64,000 nucleotides of DNA. It comes from Streptococcaceae bacterium AF54-32pH5A (lineage in GTDB: Bacteria > Bacillota > Bacilli > Lactobacillales > Streptococcaceae). The translations under genes and the position numbers were made by a program. Below, piece after piece: positions 54,582-64,000 of this stretch. The notes under the pieces are model-generated. The model did not search any database and was not told where the DNA came from. It was given only the letters and a program-made list of their open reading frames with translations. Each line of letters opens with the position of its first letter. The first letter of the stretch is position 1. The DNA lies in NCBI GenBank assembly GCA_027682205.1, contig JAQDAD010000003.1, positions 56,547 to 120,546 on the forward strand. The letters run 5' to 3'.

Positions 54582-55844
54582 ATGGTAAGGATACAAGAAC
54601 AATTTGAACAAGTACAGGCTGTTAAAAAGTCAATTAATACTGCTAGTGAAGAGGTGAAAAACCAAGCCTTGCTAGCCATGGCTGATCACTTATTGGCAGC
54701 TACTGAGGAGATTCTAGAGGCCAATGCCCTTGATATGGCAGCAGCCAAGGGGAAAATCTCAGATGTCATGCTGGATCGTCTTTATTTGGATGTAGGGCGT
54801 ATAGAAGCGATGGCAACGGGTATTCGTGAAGTGGTTGCCTTACCAGATCCAATCGGTGAAGTTTTAGAAACAAGTCAACTTGAAAATGGTTTGGTTATCA
54901 CAAAGAAACGTGTGGCTATGGGGGTCATCGGTATTATCTATGAAAGCCGTCCAAATGTGACGTCTGACGCGGCTGCCTTGGCTCTCAAGAGTGGAAATGC
55001 GGTTGTTCTTCGTAGTGGTAAGGATGCCTATCAAACAGCCCATGCTATTGTCACAGCCTTGAAGAAGGGCTTGGAGACGACTACTATTCATCCAGATGTG
55101 ATTCAATTAGTGGAAGATACCAGCCGAGAAAGTAGCTATGCCATGATGAAGGCCAAGGGTTATCTAGACCTTCTCATTCCTCGAGGAGGAGCTGGCTTGA
55201 TCAATGCTGTGGTTGAGAATGCTATCGTACCTGTTATCGAGACAGGAACTGGAATTGTCCATGTCTATGTGGACAAGGATGCCGATGAAGACAAGGCTTT
55301 ATCTATCATCAACAATGCTAAAACCAGTCGTCCTTCTGTCTGCAATGCTATGGAAGTTTTGCTGGTTCATGAAGACAAGGCAGCGGATTTCCTTCCTCGC
55401 TTGGAGCAAGTTCTGGTTACAAGTCGGAAAGAAGATGGGCTGGAACCGATTCAATTCCGCTTGGATGAGAAAGCAAGTCAGTTTGTTTCAGGTCGAGCAG
55501 CTGAGGCCCAAGACTTTGACACCGAGTTTTTAGACTATGTCCTAGCTGTTAAGGTTGTGAGCAGTTTAGAAGAAGCGGTTGAGCATATTGAAGCCCACAG
55601 TACCCATCATTCGGACGCCATTGTGACAGAAAATGCTGAAGCTGCGGTTTGCTTTACAGACCAAGTAGACTCTGCAGCGGTTTATGTCAATGCTTCAACA
55701 CGTTTCACTGATGGTGGCCAGTTTGGTCTTGGTTGTGAGATGGGGATTTCTACTCAGAAACTGCATGCGCGTGGACCAATGGGCTTGAAGGAATTGACCA
55801 GCTACAAGTATGTGGTTACTGGTGACGGACAGATAAGGGAGTAA
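54582..55844 (+). CDS. proA: Gamma-glutamyl phosphate reductase
   Basis: A 420-residue aldehyde-dehydrogenase-superfamily enzyme that reduces glutamyl phosphate to the semialdehyde, step two of proline synthesis. The NADPH-binding region is [33 protein letters not shown] (in part), [10 protein letters not shown] follows, and the catalytic Cys is in [15 protein letters not shown] (about residue 253). GAGGTGAAAA precedes the ATG, 9 bases after the proB stop. proC starts 3 bases after its stop. Confidence 0.97.
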   Translation: MVRIQEQFEQVQAVKKSINTASEEVKNQALLAMADHLLAATEEILEANALDMAAAKGKISDVMLDRLYLDVGRIEAMATGIREVVALPDPIGEVLETSQLENGLVITKKRVAMGVIGIIYESRPNVTSDAAALALKSGNAVVLRSGKDAYQTAHAIVTALKKGLETTTIHPDVIQLVEDTSRESSYAMMKAKGYLDLLIPRGGAGLINAVVENAIVPVIETGTGIVHVYVDKDADEDKALSIINNAKTSRPSVCNAMEVLLVHEDKAADFLPRLEQVLVTSRKEDGLEPIQFRLDEKASQFVSGRAAEAQDFDTEFLDYVLAVKVVSSLEEAVEHIEAHSTHHSDAIVTENAEAAVCFTDQVDSAAVYVNASTRFTDGGQFGLGCEMGISTQKLHARGPMGLKELTSYKYVVTGDGQIRE

Positions 55845-55847
55845 GAG

Positions 55848-56645
55848 ATGAAGAGTGGATTTATCGGCTTGGGAAATATGGGTGCTAGTTTGGCCAAGGC
55901 CGTTTTGCAGGCTAGACCATCAGATGAGATTCTCCTTGCCAATCGCAGTCAAGCAAAAGTAGATGCTTTCATCGCCAACTTCGGCGGTCAGGCTTCCAGC
56001 AATGAAGAAATATTTGCAGAAGCAGATGTGATTTTTCTAGGAGTAAAGCCTGCTCAGTTTTCTGAACTGCTTGCTCAACACCAGACTATCCTTGAAAAAA
56101 GAGAGAGTCTTCTTTTGATTTCGATGGCGGCTGGATTGACCTTGGAAAAACTGGCTAGACTTCTTCCAAGTCACCACCGAATCATTCGCATCATGCCTAA
56201 TACACCAGTTGCTATCGGCCAAGGAGTAATTAGTTACGCTTTATCAGAAAACTGTCGTGCTGAGGACAAGGAAATCTTTTGTCAGCTTTTAGCCAAGGCT
56301 GGTCTCTTAGTTGAGCTGGGAGATAGCTTAATCGATGCGGCGACAGGTCTCGCAGGTTGTGGACCAGCCTTTGTCTATCTTTTTATCGAGGCTTTGGCAG
56401 ATGCGGGTGTACAGGCAGGATTGCCACGAGAAATGGCCTTGAAAATGGCAGCCCAAACAGTAATCGGCGCTGGACAAATGGTCCTCGAAAGTCAGCAACA
56501 CCCTGGAGTCTTGAAAGACCAAGTTTGTAGCCCAGGAGGTTCGACTATCGCTGGTGTAGCAAGTCTGGAAGAACATGCCTTTAGAGGCACAGTCATGGAC
56601 GCAGTTCATCAAGCCTATAGACGAACACAAGAACTAGGTAAATAA
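55848..56645 (+). CDS. proC: Pyrroline-5-carboxylate reductase
   Basis: A 265-residue NADPH-dependent reductase for the last step to proline. The Rossmann loop is FIGLGNMGASLAKAVL (residues 5-20), and the C-terminal signature is LKDQVCSPGGSTIAGVASLE (about residues 222-241). AAGGGAGTAAGAG before the ATG is a usable site. The end of proBAC is marked by an inverted repeat AAGAGGTTGGA/TCCAGCCTCTT at 56644-56670. Confidence 0.97.
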   Translation: MKSGFIGLGNMGASLAKAVLQARPSDEILLANRSQAKVDAFIANFGGQASSNEEIFAEADVIFLGVKPAQFSELLAQHQTILEKRESLLLISMAAGLTLEKLARLLPSHHRIIRIMPNTPVAIGQGVISYALSENCRAEDKEIFCQLLAKAGLLVELGDSLIDAATGLAGCGPAFVYLFIEALADAGVQAGLPREMALKMAAQTVIGAGQMVLESQQHPGVLKDQVCSPGGSTIAGVASLEEHAFRGTVMDAVHQAYRRTQELGK

Positions 56646-56675
56646 GAGGTTGGATGAATTCCAGCCTCTTTTATG
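56644..56675 (+). terminator. proBAC terminator
   Basis: AAGAGGTTGGA (56644-56654) pairs with TCCAGCCTCTT (56660-56670, one mismatch), followed by a short T run. Confidence 0.8.
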
Positions 56676-56765
56676 GTCGATTGAATAGAGAGGACGCAAA
56701 AAGATTGTCACAAAAACCCATTTTTTTGATAGAATAGAAGGTAGAAAAAAAGAAATGAGTTAGAC

Positions 56766-57404
56766 ATGTCAAAAGGATTTTTAGTCTCTCTTGAGGGACC
56801 AGAGGGAGCAGGAAAGACCAGTGTTTTAGAGGCTTTACTTCCAATTTTAGAGGAAAAAGGAGTAGAGGTGCTGACGACCCGTGAGCCAGGTGGAGTCTTG
56901 ATTGGGGAGAAGATTCGTCAAGTGATTTTGGATCCAAGTCATACTCAGATGGATGCTAAGACAGAACTCCTTCTCTATATCGCCAGTCGCAGACAGCACT
57001 TGGTGGAAAAAGTTCTGCCTGCTCTTCAAGCTGGTAAGTTGGTCATTATGGACCGCTTTATCGATAGTTCCGTTGCTTATCAGGGATTTGGTCGTGGCTT
57101 GGATATTGAAGCCATTGATTGGCTCAATCACTTTGCAACAGATGGTCTCAAACCCGATTTGACACTCTATTTTGACATCGAGGTGGAAGAAGGACTGACT
57201 CGCATTGCTGCTAATAGCAATCGTGAGGTCAATCGTTTGGACTTGGAAGGTTTGGACTTGCACAAAAAAGTCCGTCAAGGCTACCTCTCTCTTCTGGAAA
57301 AAGAAAGAAATCGTATTGCCAAGATTGATGCCAGTCTTCCTTTGGAACAAGTTGTGGAAGCTACCAAGACAGTCTTGTTTGATAGAATGGGCTTGGCTAA
57401 ATGA
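56766..57404 (+). CDS. tmk: Thymidylate kinase
   Basis: A 212-residue kinase that phosphorylates dTMP to dTDP for DNA synthesis. The P-loop is [16 protein letters not shown] (residues about 8-23). The [16 protein letters not shown] motif (about residue 97) binds dTMP, and a lid segment [10 protein letters not shown] follows. It begins the tmk-holB-yabA-rsmI cluster common to streptococci and overlaps holB by four bases. The ribosome site is weak (AAGAAATGAG). TAGAAT at 56730-56735 may be the promoter. Confidence 0.97.
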   Translation: MSKGFLVSLEGPEGAGKTSVLEALLPILEEKGVEVLTTREPGGVLIGEKIRQVILDPSHTQMDAKTELLLYIASRRQHLVEKVLPALQAGKLVIMDRFIDSSVAYQGFGRGLDIEAIDWLNHFATDGLKPDLTLYFDIEVEEGLTRIAANSNREVNRLDLEGLDLHKKVRQGYLSLLEKERNRIAKIDASLPLEQVVEATKTVLFDRMGLAK

Positions 57405-58291
57405 AACAAGATCAACTAAAGGCTTGGCAGCCAGACCAGTTTGACCGCTTTGTCCGTATCCTAGAACAAGACCAGCTCAATCATGCCTATCTCTTTTCAG
57501 GTTTCTTTGGAAGCTTGGAAATGGCGCAGTTTTTGGCTAAAAGTCTCTTCTGTACGGATAAGGTAGGCGTTTTACCATGTGAGAAATGCCGAAATTGCAA
57601 GCTGATTGAACAGGAAGAATTTCCCGATGTTACCTTGATTAAGCCAGTTAATCAGGTCATCAAGACAGAACGCATTCGGGAATTGGTGGGTCAGTTTTCC
57701 CAAGCAGGGATTGAAAGCCAGCAACAGGTCTTTATTATCGAGCAGGCGGAAAAAATGCATCCCAACGCAGCCAACTCTCTGCTCAAGGTCATCGAAGAAC
57801 CTCAGAGTGAGGTTTATATTTTCTTCTTGACTAGCGATGAGGAAAAAATTTTACCGACTATCCGAAGTCGGACCCAGATTTTCCACTTTAAAAAGCAAGA
57901 AGAAAAGCTCATTCATCAATTAGAACAAATGGGACTGGTCAAGAAAAAAGCGACTCTCTTAGCCCAGTTTTGTCAATCACAAGCTGAAGCTGAAAAGTTG
58001 GTCAATCAAGCAAGTTTTTGGATCTTGGTGGATGAAAGTGAACGCCTGCTGACTTGGCTATTAGCCAAGAAAAAAGAAAGTTATCTCCAAGTAGCTAAAT
58101 TAGCGAGTTTGGCAGATGACAAGGAAAAACAAGATCAGGTCTTGCGAATCCTCGAAGTCCTCTGTGGACAGGAACTCTTGCAAGCAAGGATCCGACAGAT
58201 TTTACAAGATTTGCTAGAAGCTAGAAAGATGTGGCAGGCTAATGTCAGCTTTCAAAATGTCATGGAATATCTGGTCTTGAAAGAAATATAA
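57401..58291 (+). CDS. holB: DNA polymerase III, delta prime subunit
   Basis: A 296-residue clamp-loader subunit related to DnaX. The first 170 residues have the AAA+ fold without a functional Walker A. The zinc module is [11 protein letters not shown] (about residues 59-69). A sensor I-like [15 protein letters not shown] segment and SRTQIFHF follow. The C-terminal half is helical. It starts inside the tmk stop (ATGA) and is followed, after 36 bases, by yabA, which also acts at the replication fork. Confidence 0.93.
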   Translation: MKQDQLKAWQPDQFDRFVRILEQDQLNHAYLFSGFFGSLEMAQFLAKSLFCTDKVGVLPCEKCRNCKLIEQEEFPDVTLIKPVNQVIKTERIRELVGQFSQAGIESQQQVFIIEQAEKMHPNAANSLLKVIEEPQSEVYIFFLTSDEEKILPTIRSRTQIFHFKKQEEKLIHQLEQMGLVKKKATLLAQFCQSQAEAEKLVNQASFWILVDESERLLTWLLAKKKESYLQVAKLASLADDKEKQDQVLRILEVLCGQELLQARIRQILQDLLEARKMWQANVSFQNVMEYLVLKEI

Positions 58292-58327
58292 ACTCAATGA
58301 AGGATAAAGAAAGGAAAGGGCTGGTTT

Positions 58328-58645
58328 ATGGATAAAAAAGAATTATTTGATGCGCTGGACGATTTTTCCCAACAGTTGTTGGTGACCTTGGCCGATGTGG
58401 AAGCCATCAAGAAAAATCTCAAGAGCTTGGTAGAGGAAAATACAGCTCTTCGTTTGGAAAATAGTAAGTTGCGTGAACGCTTAGGAGAGGTGGAAGCAGA
58501 TGCCCCCGTCAAGGCCAAGCATGTTCGTGAAAGCGTCCGTAGGATCTATAAAGACGGGTTTCACGTATGTAATGATTTTTATGGACAACGTCGAGAGCAG
58601 GACGAGGAATGTATGTTCTGTGACGAGTTGTTGTACAGGGAGTAG
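58328..58645 (+). CDS. yabA: Replication initiation control protein YabA
   Basis: A 105-residue negative regulator of replication that bridges DnaA and the sliding clamp DnaN. Residues 1-55 form a leucine-rich coiled coil ([20 protein letters not shown], then [22 protein letters not shown]). The C-terminal domain has a zinc motif of one His and three Cys ([18 protein letters not shown]). The pattern is the standard YabA. GGAAAGGG precedes the ATG. It lies between holB and rsmI, with 2 bases to rsmI. Confidence 0.95.
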   Translation: MDKKELFDALDDFSQQLLVTLADVEAIKKNLKSLVEENTALRLENSKLRERLGEVEADAPVKAKHVRESVRRIYKDGFHVCNDFYGQRREQDEECMFCDELLYRE

Positions 58646-58647
58646 GC

Positions 58648-59520
58648 ATGCAGATTCAAAAAAGTTTTAAGGGGCAGTCTCCCTATGGCAAGCTATATCT
58701 AGTGGCAACGCCGATTGGTAATCTAGATGATATGACCTTTCGTGCCATCCAGACATTGAAAGAGGTGGACTGGATTGCTGCTGAGGACACGCGCAATACA
58801 GGTCTCTTACTCAAGCATTTTGATATTTCGACCAAACAGATCAGTTTTCATGAGCACAATGCCAAGGAAAAAATTCCTGATTTGATTGGTTTTCTGAAGG
58901 CGGGGCAAAGTATTGCTCAGGTTTCTGATGCGGGTCTGCCTAGCATCTCGGATCCTGGTCACGATTTAGTCAAGGCAGCCATCGAGGAAGAGATTGCTGT
59001 TGTCACAGTTCCAGGTGCCAGTGCGGGGATTTCTGCCTTGATTGCCAGTGGTTTGGCTCCACAACCACATATCTTTTATGGTTTTTTACCGAGAAAATCA
59101 GGTCAGCAAAAGCAGTTTTTTGAAACAAAAAAAGATTATCCTGAAACTCAGATTTTTTACGAATCGCCCCATCGTGTGGCAAATACATTGGAAAATATGC
59201 TAAAAGTCTATGGTGACCGCTCTGTAGTCTTGGTTAGGGAATTGACCAAAATCTATGAAGAATACAAAAGAGGAAACATCTCTGAATTGCTGGAAAGTAT
59301 CGCTGATACACCGCTCAAGGGCGAGTGTCTTCTCATCGTTGAAGGTGCCAGTCAGGATGAGGAGGAAAAGGATGAGGAGGGCTTGTTCTTAGAAATCCAA
59401 TCCCGTATCCAGCAAGGCATGAAGAGAAATCAAGCCATAAAAGAAGTTGCTAAACTCTACCAGCGGAATAAAAGTCAGCTCTATGCTGCCTACCACGACT
59501 GGGAAGAAAATCAATCTTAA
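58648..59520 (+). CDS. rsmI: 16S rRNA (cytidine1402-2'-O)-methyltransferase RsmI
   Basis: A 290-residue SAM-dependent tetrapyrrole-methylase-fold enzyme. Motifs are LYLVATPIGNLDDMTFRAI (residues about 14-32), AEDTRNTGLLLKHF, VSDAGLPSISDPGHDLV and VPGASAGISALIASGL. It methylates C1402 in the decoding centre. AGGGAGTAGGC precedes the ATG. It ends the tmk cluster; the terminator at 59594-59620 follows after a 70-base tail. Confidence 0.96.
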   Translation: MQIQKSFKGQSPYGKLYLVATPIGNLDDMTFRAIQTLKEVDWIAAEDTRNTGLLLKHFDISTKQISFHEHNAKEKIPDLIGFLKAGQSIAQVSDAGLPSISDPGHDLVKAAIEEEIAVVTVPGASAGISALIASGLAPQPHIFYGFLPRKSGQQKQFFETKKDYPETQIFYESPHRVANTLENMLKVYGDRSVVLVRELTKIYEEYKRGNISELLESIADTPLKGECLLIVEGASQDEEEKDEEGLFLEIQSRIQQGMKRNQAIKEVAKLYQRNKSQLYAAYHDWEENQS

Positions 59521-59593
59521 CGATAGGGAAATGAGTCCAGTTTTAATCAATTCTGAGACCTCAGTTTAAGAAAAAATCAGTATTTATAAAGAA

Positions 59594-59620
59594 CAGTGTA
59601 ATCCTTTTACACTGCTTTTC
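59594..59620 (+). terminator. Terminator after rsmI
   Basis: CAGTGTAA (59594-59601) pairs with TTACACTG (59607-59614) around TCCTT, then CTTTTC. Confidence 0.8.
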
Positions 59621-59659
59621 TATTGCAGAAATAAATTTTCTATATTGAAATCGAAAATA

Positions 59660-59688
59660 TTGAAAAGAAGCTTCAAATTTGATAGAAT
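59660..59688 (+). promoter_or_regulatory. Candidate promoter of the serine-rich adhesin
   Basis: TTGAAA (59660-59665) and TAGAAT (59683-59688) with a 17-bp spacer would give a leader of about 205 nt ahead of the adhesin gene. No better pair was found in the 380-bp gap 59521-59900. Confidence 0.45.
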
Positions 59689-59837
59689 TGAGGCTGGTAT
59701 ATACTGGAGTAAAACATATATAAAAGTGCATCTCTTTTATACCAATTAACCATCGAATTTTATCAAAAAACTCTTGAAAAGCCATTGACTGACTAGGCTT
59801 GATGCTTGTGTTTCCGTGAAATTCTTACTTAAGTATC

Positions 59838-59880
59838 ACGCTTTGTTAATGATCATGAGGTTAACAAAGAGTGGAATTTT
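59838..59880 (+). promoter_or_regulatory. Hairpin with T tail just before the adhesin gene
   Basis: CACgCTTTGTTAA (59837-59849) pairs with TTAACAAAGaGTG (59861-59873) around TGATCATGAGG, followed by GAATTTTT. It looks like an intrinsic terminator or attenuator, 20-30 bases before the ribosome site (AAAGGAAAGGAA) of the adhesin. Confidence 0.55.
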
Positions 59881-59900
59881 TAAAAAAGGAAAGGAATAGC

Positions 59901-62900
59901 ATGTTTCGAAGTAAAAAATTTAACAAAGATTTCGAGATCGTAGATGAGAAAAAGCGCTATAAGCTTTACAAATCGGGGAAAAACTGGGTAAAAGCCTCGA
60001 ATTCCCAACTGGATCTCTTCCGTATCGGTGGGATGGGAGAAGTTGTCTCGACTAGCCTATCTGACACTGAAGAACTTGACCACGCTCACTTGAATGCCAA
60101 CACGCTTGCAGGTATAGGGGCCATCTTAGCCGCCGGGGCCGCAGGTTTTGTTGTAACTCAAGAGCAAACTGTATATGCAGATGAGACATCTGAGTACAAG
60201 GAAACTGGTAAGGCAGTCATCGCAACTGAGCCCCAAGCTGATGCGACAACTGAAGCCAGCAATAACTCTATCATTGCCCAAGCACAAGCAGAAGTGAAGG
60301 AACAAGCAGAGCAAGACTCTGTATCTGTTTCTGAGTCGGTCAGTCAATCTGTAAGTGCTTCTCTTTCGACAAGCGTTTCTGTATCAGCTAGTCTATCAGC
60401 TAGTCTATCAGCTAGTCTATCAGCAAGTGCGTCAGCTAGCAGTTCAGTTACTACCAGCCAGTCAGCTGTAAGTCCTGCTTCTGAGTCAGCCTCTGTTAGT
60501 GAAACTCCATCGCAATCAGCGAGTGTGCAAGCATCTGCCTCAACTCCTGTCTCTGAGTCAGCATCTGCTAGCGCTCAACCTGCTCCTTCAGTAAGTGTCC
60601 AAACTTCAGCATCTCTAGCTGAAAGCACTAGCTCTGTTAGCGAGTCAGAAGTTCAAACCTCTGTCTCAACTTCGACCTCAGCATCCCTTGATGTCAAGAC
60701 TGCTCCTGCTGAGAGCCTTGCGACCAGCAAGCTAGGTGACGCCTTGTCAAGCACAACCCAACTCAGCAGCCAAGTGGCAACAACTAGCAATAACCTAGCC
60801 GCTGGTGTGATCGCTGATAAGAATCAAGCCCAAGGCAAGGATGCGCTCAAACAAGCTGAGAAGAGTCAAACGGTAGATAAGACCGTGACCACTTCACCAA
60901 AAGAGTCTGTCAGTACTTCTGCTAGTGCCAGTCAATCAACAAGTGGATCGAATGTTTCTGTAGTGTCAAGTCTGTCTGTTGAACAGAGTGGATCGACAAC
61001 AGTAATTGACCAGCAACCTTCTACTTCAAAAGAAGCAAAGAACCTTGAAATTGACTCAGCTGAATTAAAAACAACTGAAATCACTGGTAAGAATAGTGTC
61101 AGTGGAGTTCAATCAACTTCTGCCACAACTAGTTTAATTGAAGCTGCTACGGTTGCACTAGCATCTTCAGAAGTCACTGCTAAACAACAAGAAGAAAACC
61201 GTAGGAAGTTGACCAATCTTTCAGCTGAAATAGGTGACTATCTAGCAAAAGCGGTTGATTTACCAAATACGGATTCAGCTCTTGCTAAGGCCAATGCTGC
61301 AGTAACAGAAATTGAAAAAGCCCTGACTGATCCAACTAGTGATTTAACAACAGTAGTGCAAAAAGCTACTTCAGCGCGTAATTCGATTGTCAATGCTGTG
61401 TTGGCGGCTAATTCTGGTTTGCGTGATCCACGAAATGGGACAGAAATTGCTAGAGGGGCACACTCACGTGCAGCCTCTAATCCGCCTACGATTTCTATGC
61501 CATCCACTATCACAATTTATAATGATGAAGCAGTCAATAATTTTCAGATAAGGCTGAATGATGATAAAGGGATGGCTAAAATCACGGGCTCCCCATCCAA
61601 TGCTATTATTACAGGTTTACATGCACCGAACTATCCAACTAACAAGAAAGGGGGATTTGGAGATCTATATATCTATGATCAATGGGGGAATCGAACAGGT
61701 GCCCAAAGGTCATACACCATTGACATAATAGGGACAGTGGGTCGTGAAAACGGAACTTGGAAACCCTATAAGCCTGGTACCTATGTTCTGGAATATACAG
61801 TAACAGATATTCATGGTCAGACTGCGACAGCACGTACGAATTTCCATATTAAGGGATTTAATGAACGAAACAACCCAGTTAGTGGGGATACCGTTATTGT
61901 TAAGAATCCATCTTCTTTGACTGTAAGTGAACGCGATCAAGTACTTGAAAAATTTAAAGAAAAAAACCAGTCGCTTTTATCTGGTAGTGATTTTACGAAA
62001 GATGGCGTAACCGGAACGATTTCGGTAGCTGAAAATGGGAATATTACCATTACCTACCGTGAAAATACTACAAATGTTATCCCAGCTAATGTGGATGCTG
62101 TTCCAGTTCCAAGTGCGACGGTGACTCGTAATGGTCAAGCCCTGACCCCTGTAAATGGCAACTATATTGTGTACGCAGGAGATGATATTCAAATTAATTT
62201 CACTGCTACAGATAATAGCGGGCAATTATCAGAATTTAAGATCGTTTCAAATGCAGATGCAAATGGCTCAGCCCTTGGAAGTAATTTCTTTGAAGATAAT
62301 AAATATGGGACGGGAACTGTAGAGCATTTAACGGGGAATATCACAGCGACTACTGCTAGTCCAGCCCGTATTACTGTAAGAGCTCATTTGAATGATAATC
62401 TAGAGTATGATAAAAATGGTAGAAATAGTTGGCAACGCAATGCAGTAGCAACGGATAAGGCTGGTAATAGTAATAGTGCAGGAAATGATTCACCGGGCAA
62501 TGTCCGTATTGTGCAAGGTAGGCTGACAGATATTATGGAAGGGGTAGCACCGACTGAAACCTTCCAGGTAGAGAATGTTTCTCAATTAAAACCTCAAGAA
62601 AAAACTCGTATATTGGCGGCTGTTGAGAAACTAAACAATAAGCAGGAAAAACGTATTGATTCCTTTACTATTAGTAACAATGGAACAGTTACCATTATCT
62701 ATAAAGATAAGACTACGGATACGTTCACTGTAAAACTTTCTGATAGTGAGTATAAGAGTAGCAGTGCTTCAACTAGTCTAAGTCAAAGACAGTCAACCAG
62801 TGCCTCAGCGAGTGCATCGGTAAGCGCCAGCACTTCAGCGAGCGCATCTGCCTCAACGAGAGCATCCGTTTCTGCAAGAATGTCAGCAAGTGCGTCTGCC

Positions 62901-64000
62901 TCAACCAGTGCCTCAGTAAGTGCTAGTACATCAGCGAGTGCATCGGCTTCAACGAGCGCCAGCCGTTCAGTTTCTGCTAGCCAGAGCTTGTCTACTTCCT
63001 TGCGCAATAGCCAATCGGCATCGATGAGCGCCAGCCGCTCGGTTTCAGCTAGAAATAGTGTTTCGGCCTCAGTAAGCGCATCAGTATCAGCAAGCCAAAG
63101 CGCTTCAGCGTCAGTATCTGCAAGTCAATCAGCTAGCGCATCAGTAAGCTCAAGTCAATCAGCTTCAGCATCAGTAAGTGCAAGTCAATCCGCTTCAGCG
63201 TCAGTATCAGCTAGCCAAAGCGCTTCAGCGTCTGTATCTGCAAGTCAATCCGCTTCAGCATCAGTAAGTGCAAGCGAATCAGCTTCAGCATCAGTATCAG
63301 CAAGCCAAAGCGCTTCAGCATCAGTATCAGCTAGCCAATCAGCAAGCGCATCAGTAAGCTCAAGTGAATCCGCTTCAGCGTCTGTATCAGCTAGCCAAAG
63401 CGCTTCAGCATCAGTAAGCTCAAGCGAATCGGCTTCAGCGTCTGTATCAGCAAGCCAATCAGCAAGCGCATCAGTAAGCTCAAGTCAATCAGCTTCAGCA
63501 TCAGTATCTGCAAGCGAATCAACTAGCGCATCAGTAAGCTCAAGTCAATCCGCTTCAGCGTCTGTAAGTGCAAGTCAATCCGCTTCAGCATCAGTAAGCT
63601 CAAGTCAATCCGCTTCAGCGTCTGTAAGTGCAAGCCAATCAGCTTCAGCATCAGTAAGCTCAAGTCAATCAGCTTCAGCGTCTGTATCAGCAAGTCAATC
63701 AGCTTCAGCATCTGTAAGTGCAAGCCAATCAGCAAGCGCATCAGTAAGCTCAAGCCAATCAGCTTCAGCGTCTGTATCAGCAAGTCAATCAGCTTCAGCA
63801 TCTGTAAGTTCAAGCGAATCAACTAGCGCATCAGTATCAGCAAGTCAATCAGCTTCAGCATCTGTAAGTGCAAGCGAATCAACTAGCGCATCAGTAAGCT
63901 CAAGCGAATCAACTTCAGCATCAGTATCAGCAAGCCAATCAGCAAGCGCATCAGTAAGCTCAAGCGAATCAGCTTCAGCGTCTGTATCAGCAAGCCAATC
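59901..64000 (+). CDS. Serine-rich repeat surface glycoprotein (3' end outside window)
   Basis: An adhesin of the Fap1/GspB/PsrP type; 1366 codons are visible with no stop. The long signal (residues 1-93) carries the KxYKxGKxW motif as KLYKSGKNW (21-29) and a hydrophobic core ending at VYADE, as needed for SecA2/SecY2 export. Next come a first Ser-rich region (about 140-265), a spacer, and a binding region (about 430-953) with Ig-like segments ([22 protein letters not shown]). A Ser-rich array follows from 954 to the edge. It should be O-glycosylated and wall-anchored; the LPxTG end and the glycosylation/secretion genes lie beyond the window. AAAGGAAAGGAA precedes the ATG. Confidence 0.93.
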   Translation, partial: MFRSKKFNKDFEIVDEKKRYKLYKSGKNWVKASNSQLDLFRIGGMGEVVSTSLSDTEELDHAHLNANTLAGIGAILAAGAAGFVVTQEQTVYADETSEYKETGKAVIATEPQADATTEASNNSIIAQAQAEVKEQAEQDSVSVSESVSQSVSASLSTSVSVSASLSASLSASLSASASASSSVTTSQSAVSPASESASVSETPSQSASVQASASTPVSESASASAQPAPSVSVQTSASLAESTSSVSESEVQTSVSTSTSASLDVKTAPAESLATSKLGDALSSTTQLSSQVATTSNNLAAGVIADKNQAQGKDALKQAEKSQTVDKTVTTSPKESVSTSASASQSTSGSNVSVVSSLSVEQSGSTTVIDQQPSTSKEAKNLEIDSAELKTTEITGKNSVSGVQSTSATTSLIEAATVALASSEVTAKQQEENRRKLTNLSAEIGDYLAKAVDLPNTDSALAKANAAVTEIEKALTDPTSDLTTVVQKATSARNSIVNAVLAANSGLRDPRNGTEIARGAHSRAASNPPTISMPSTITIYNDEAVNNFQIRLNDDKGMAKITGSPSNAIITGLHAPNYPTNKKGGFGDLYIYDQWGNRTGAQRSYTIDIIGTVGRENGTWKPYKPGTYVLEYTVTDIHGQTATARTNFHIKGFNERNNPVSGDTVIVKNPSSLTVSERDQVLEKFKEKNQSLLSGSDFTKDGVTGTISVAENGNITITYRENTTNVIPANVDAVPVPSATVTRNGQALTPVNGNYIVYAGDDIQINFTATDNSGQLSEFKIVSNADANGSALGSNFFEDNKYGTGTVEHLTGNITATTASPARITVRAHLNDNLEYDKNGRNSWQRNAVATDKAGNSNSAGNDSPGNVRIVQGRLTDIMEGVAPTETFQVENVSQLKPQEKTRILAAVEKLNNKQEKRIDSFTISNNGTVTIIYKDKTTDTFTVKLSDSEYKSSSASTSLSQRQSTSASASASVSASTSASASASTRASVSARMSASASASTSASVSASTSASASASTSASRSVSASQSLSTSLRNSQSASMSASRSVSARNSVSASVSASVSASQSASASVSASQSASASVSSSQSASASVSASQSASASVSASQSASASVSASQSASASVSASESASASVSASQSASASVSASQSASASVSSSESASASVSASQSASASVSSSESASASVSASQSASASVSSSQSASASVSASESTSASVSSSQSASASVSASQSASASVSSSQSASASVSASQSASASVSSSQSASASVSASQSASASVSASQSASASVSSSQSASASVSASQSASASVSSSESTSASVSASQSASASVSASESTSASVSSSESTSASVSASQSASASVSSSESASASVSASQ
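62760..64000 (+). repeat. Serine-repeat coding array, 30-bp period
   Basis: From about 63080 the DNA is a near-perfect tandem array of a 30-bp, ten-codon unit of the form SASASVS(A/S)S(Q/E). The stretch 62760-63080 is an older, shuffled version with a SASTSAS pattern and scattered Arg, Met, Leu and Asn codons. The array continues past the right edge. Confidence 0.9.

Noticed and set aside
59561..59785. Minus-strand frame of 74 codons after rsmI
   Set aside because: It runs through the rsmI terminator and the adhesin promoter, with no ribosome site and random-looking residues.
62783..63007. Minus-strand frame of Ala/Asp/Glu/Leu repeats
   Set aside because: Also an antisense reading of the serine repeats; no start signals.
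63523..63822. Long minus-strand frame with Leu/Ile-rich repeats inside the serine array
   Set aside because: It is the mirror of the 30-bp repeat read backwards (Ser codons become Leu/Ile-type codons), without a ribosome site. Low-complexity arrays always give such frames.
62760..64000. CRISPR-like array
   Set aside because: The 30-bp units are continuous in-frame coding repeats without unique spacers.

Overview
The window comes from a low-GC Gram-positive coccus of the Streptococcus mitis/oralis/pneumoniae group. Gene content and protein sequences (fruR-fruK-fruA, ftsK, cppA, the pyr/car cluster, proBAC, tmk-holB-yabA-rsmI) are typical of viridans streptococci. The serine-rich repeat adhesin at the right edge and the Tn916-type element at the left edge point to an oral commensal such as S. 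oralis or S. mitis rather than a classical pneumococcus; this species call is inference.

Layout. Positions 1 to about 7.93 kb are the right-hand part of a Tn916-family integrative conjugative element: end of orf14 (NlpC/P60 hydrolase), orf13, the tet(M) leader and tet(M), a small cysteine-rich protein, the orf9 repressor, orf7/orf8 regulators, a structured untranslated region, xis and int. It ends just beside a tRNA-Ser gene. From 8.1 kb the chromosome continues with a fructose operon whose PTS gene fruA carries a one-base frameshift, then ftsK, a cysteine desulfurase/thiI pair for thiolated tRNA, and an operon of two alpha/beta hydrolases plus an ATP-grasp enzyme. An aquaglyceroporin, cppA with a serine hydrolase, a DMT permease and a CPBP membrane protein follow.

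24.7-38.5 kb holds pyrimidine genes: a uracil permease with its own PyrR-type leader, and pyrR-pyrB-carA-carB behind a second PyrR leader. rsmG, lemA-htpX, an ABC-F gene with an attenuator-like leader, a DUF177 gene and an endonuclease III lacking a complete iron-sulfur site lie among or beside them. carA and carB are separated by a 254-bp stretch bounded by perfect 11-bp inverted repeats. 38.7-53.4 kb is mostly housekeeping: an Nramp transporter, ribosomal proteins L31 type B, L19, L21 and L27 (with the Prp protease that trims L27), a DHH phosphoesterase, flavodoxin, chorismate mutase, a ClC channel, tRNA-Arg, HAD and HD hydrolases, a DEAD helicase, an oxidoreductase, a LysR regulator, lspA and rluD.

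53.4-59.5 kb carries proBAC and the tmk-holB-yabA-rsmI replication/translation cluster. The window ends inside a very large gene (from 59901, open to the edge) for a KxYKxGKxW-signal serine-rich repeat surface glycoprotein; its hyper-repetitive region is a 30-bp-period tandem array. The least explained parts are the structured region upstream of xis, the carA-carB inverted-repeat element with a tiny leader ORF, the ABC-F leader, the hydrolase/ATP-grasp operon, and the hairpin in front of the adhesin.
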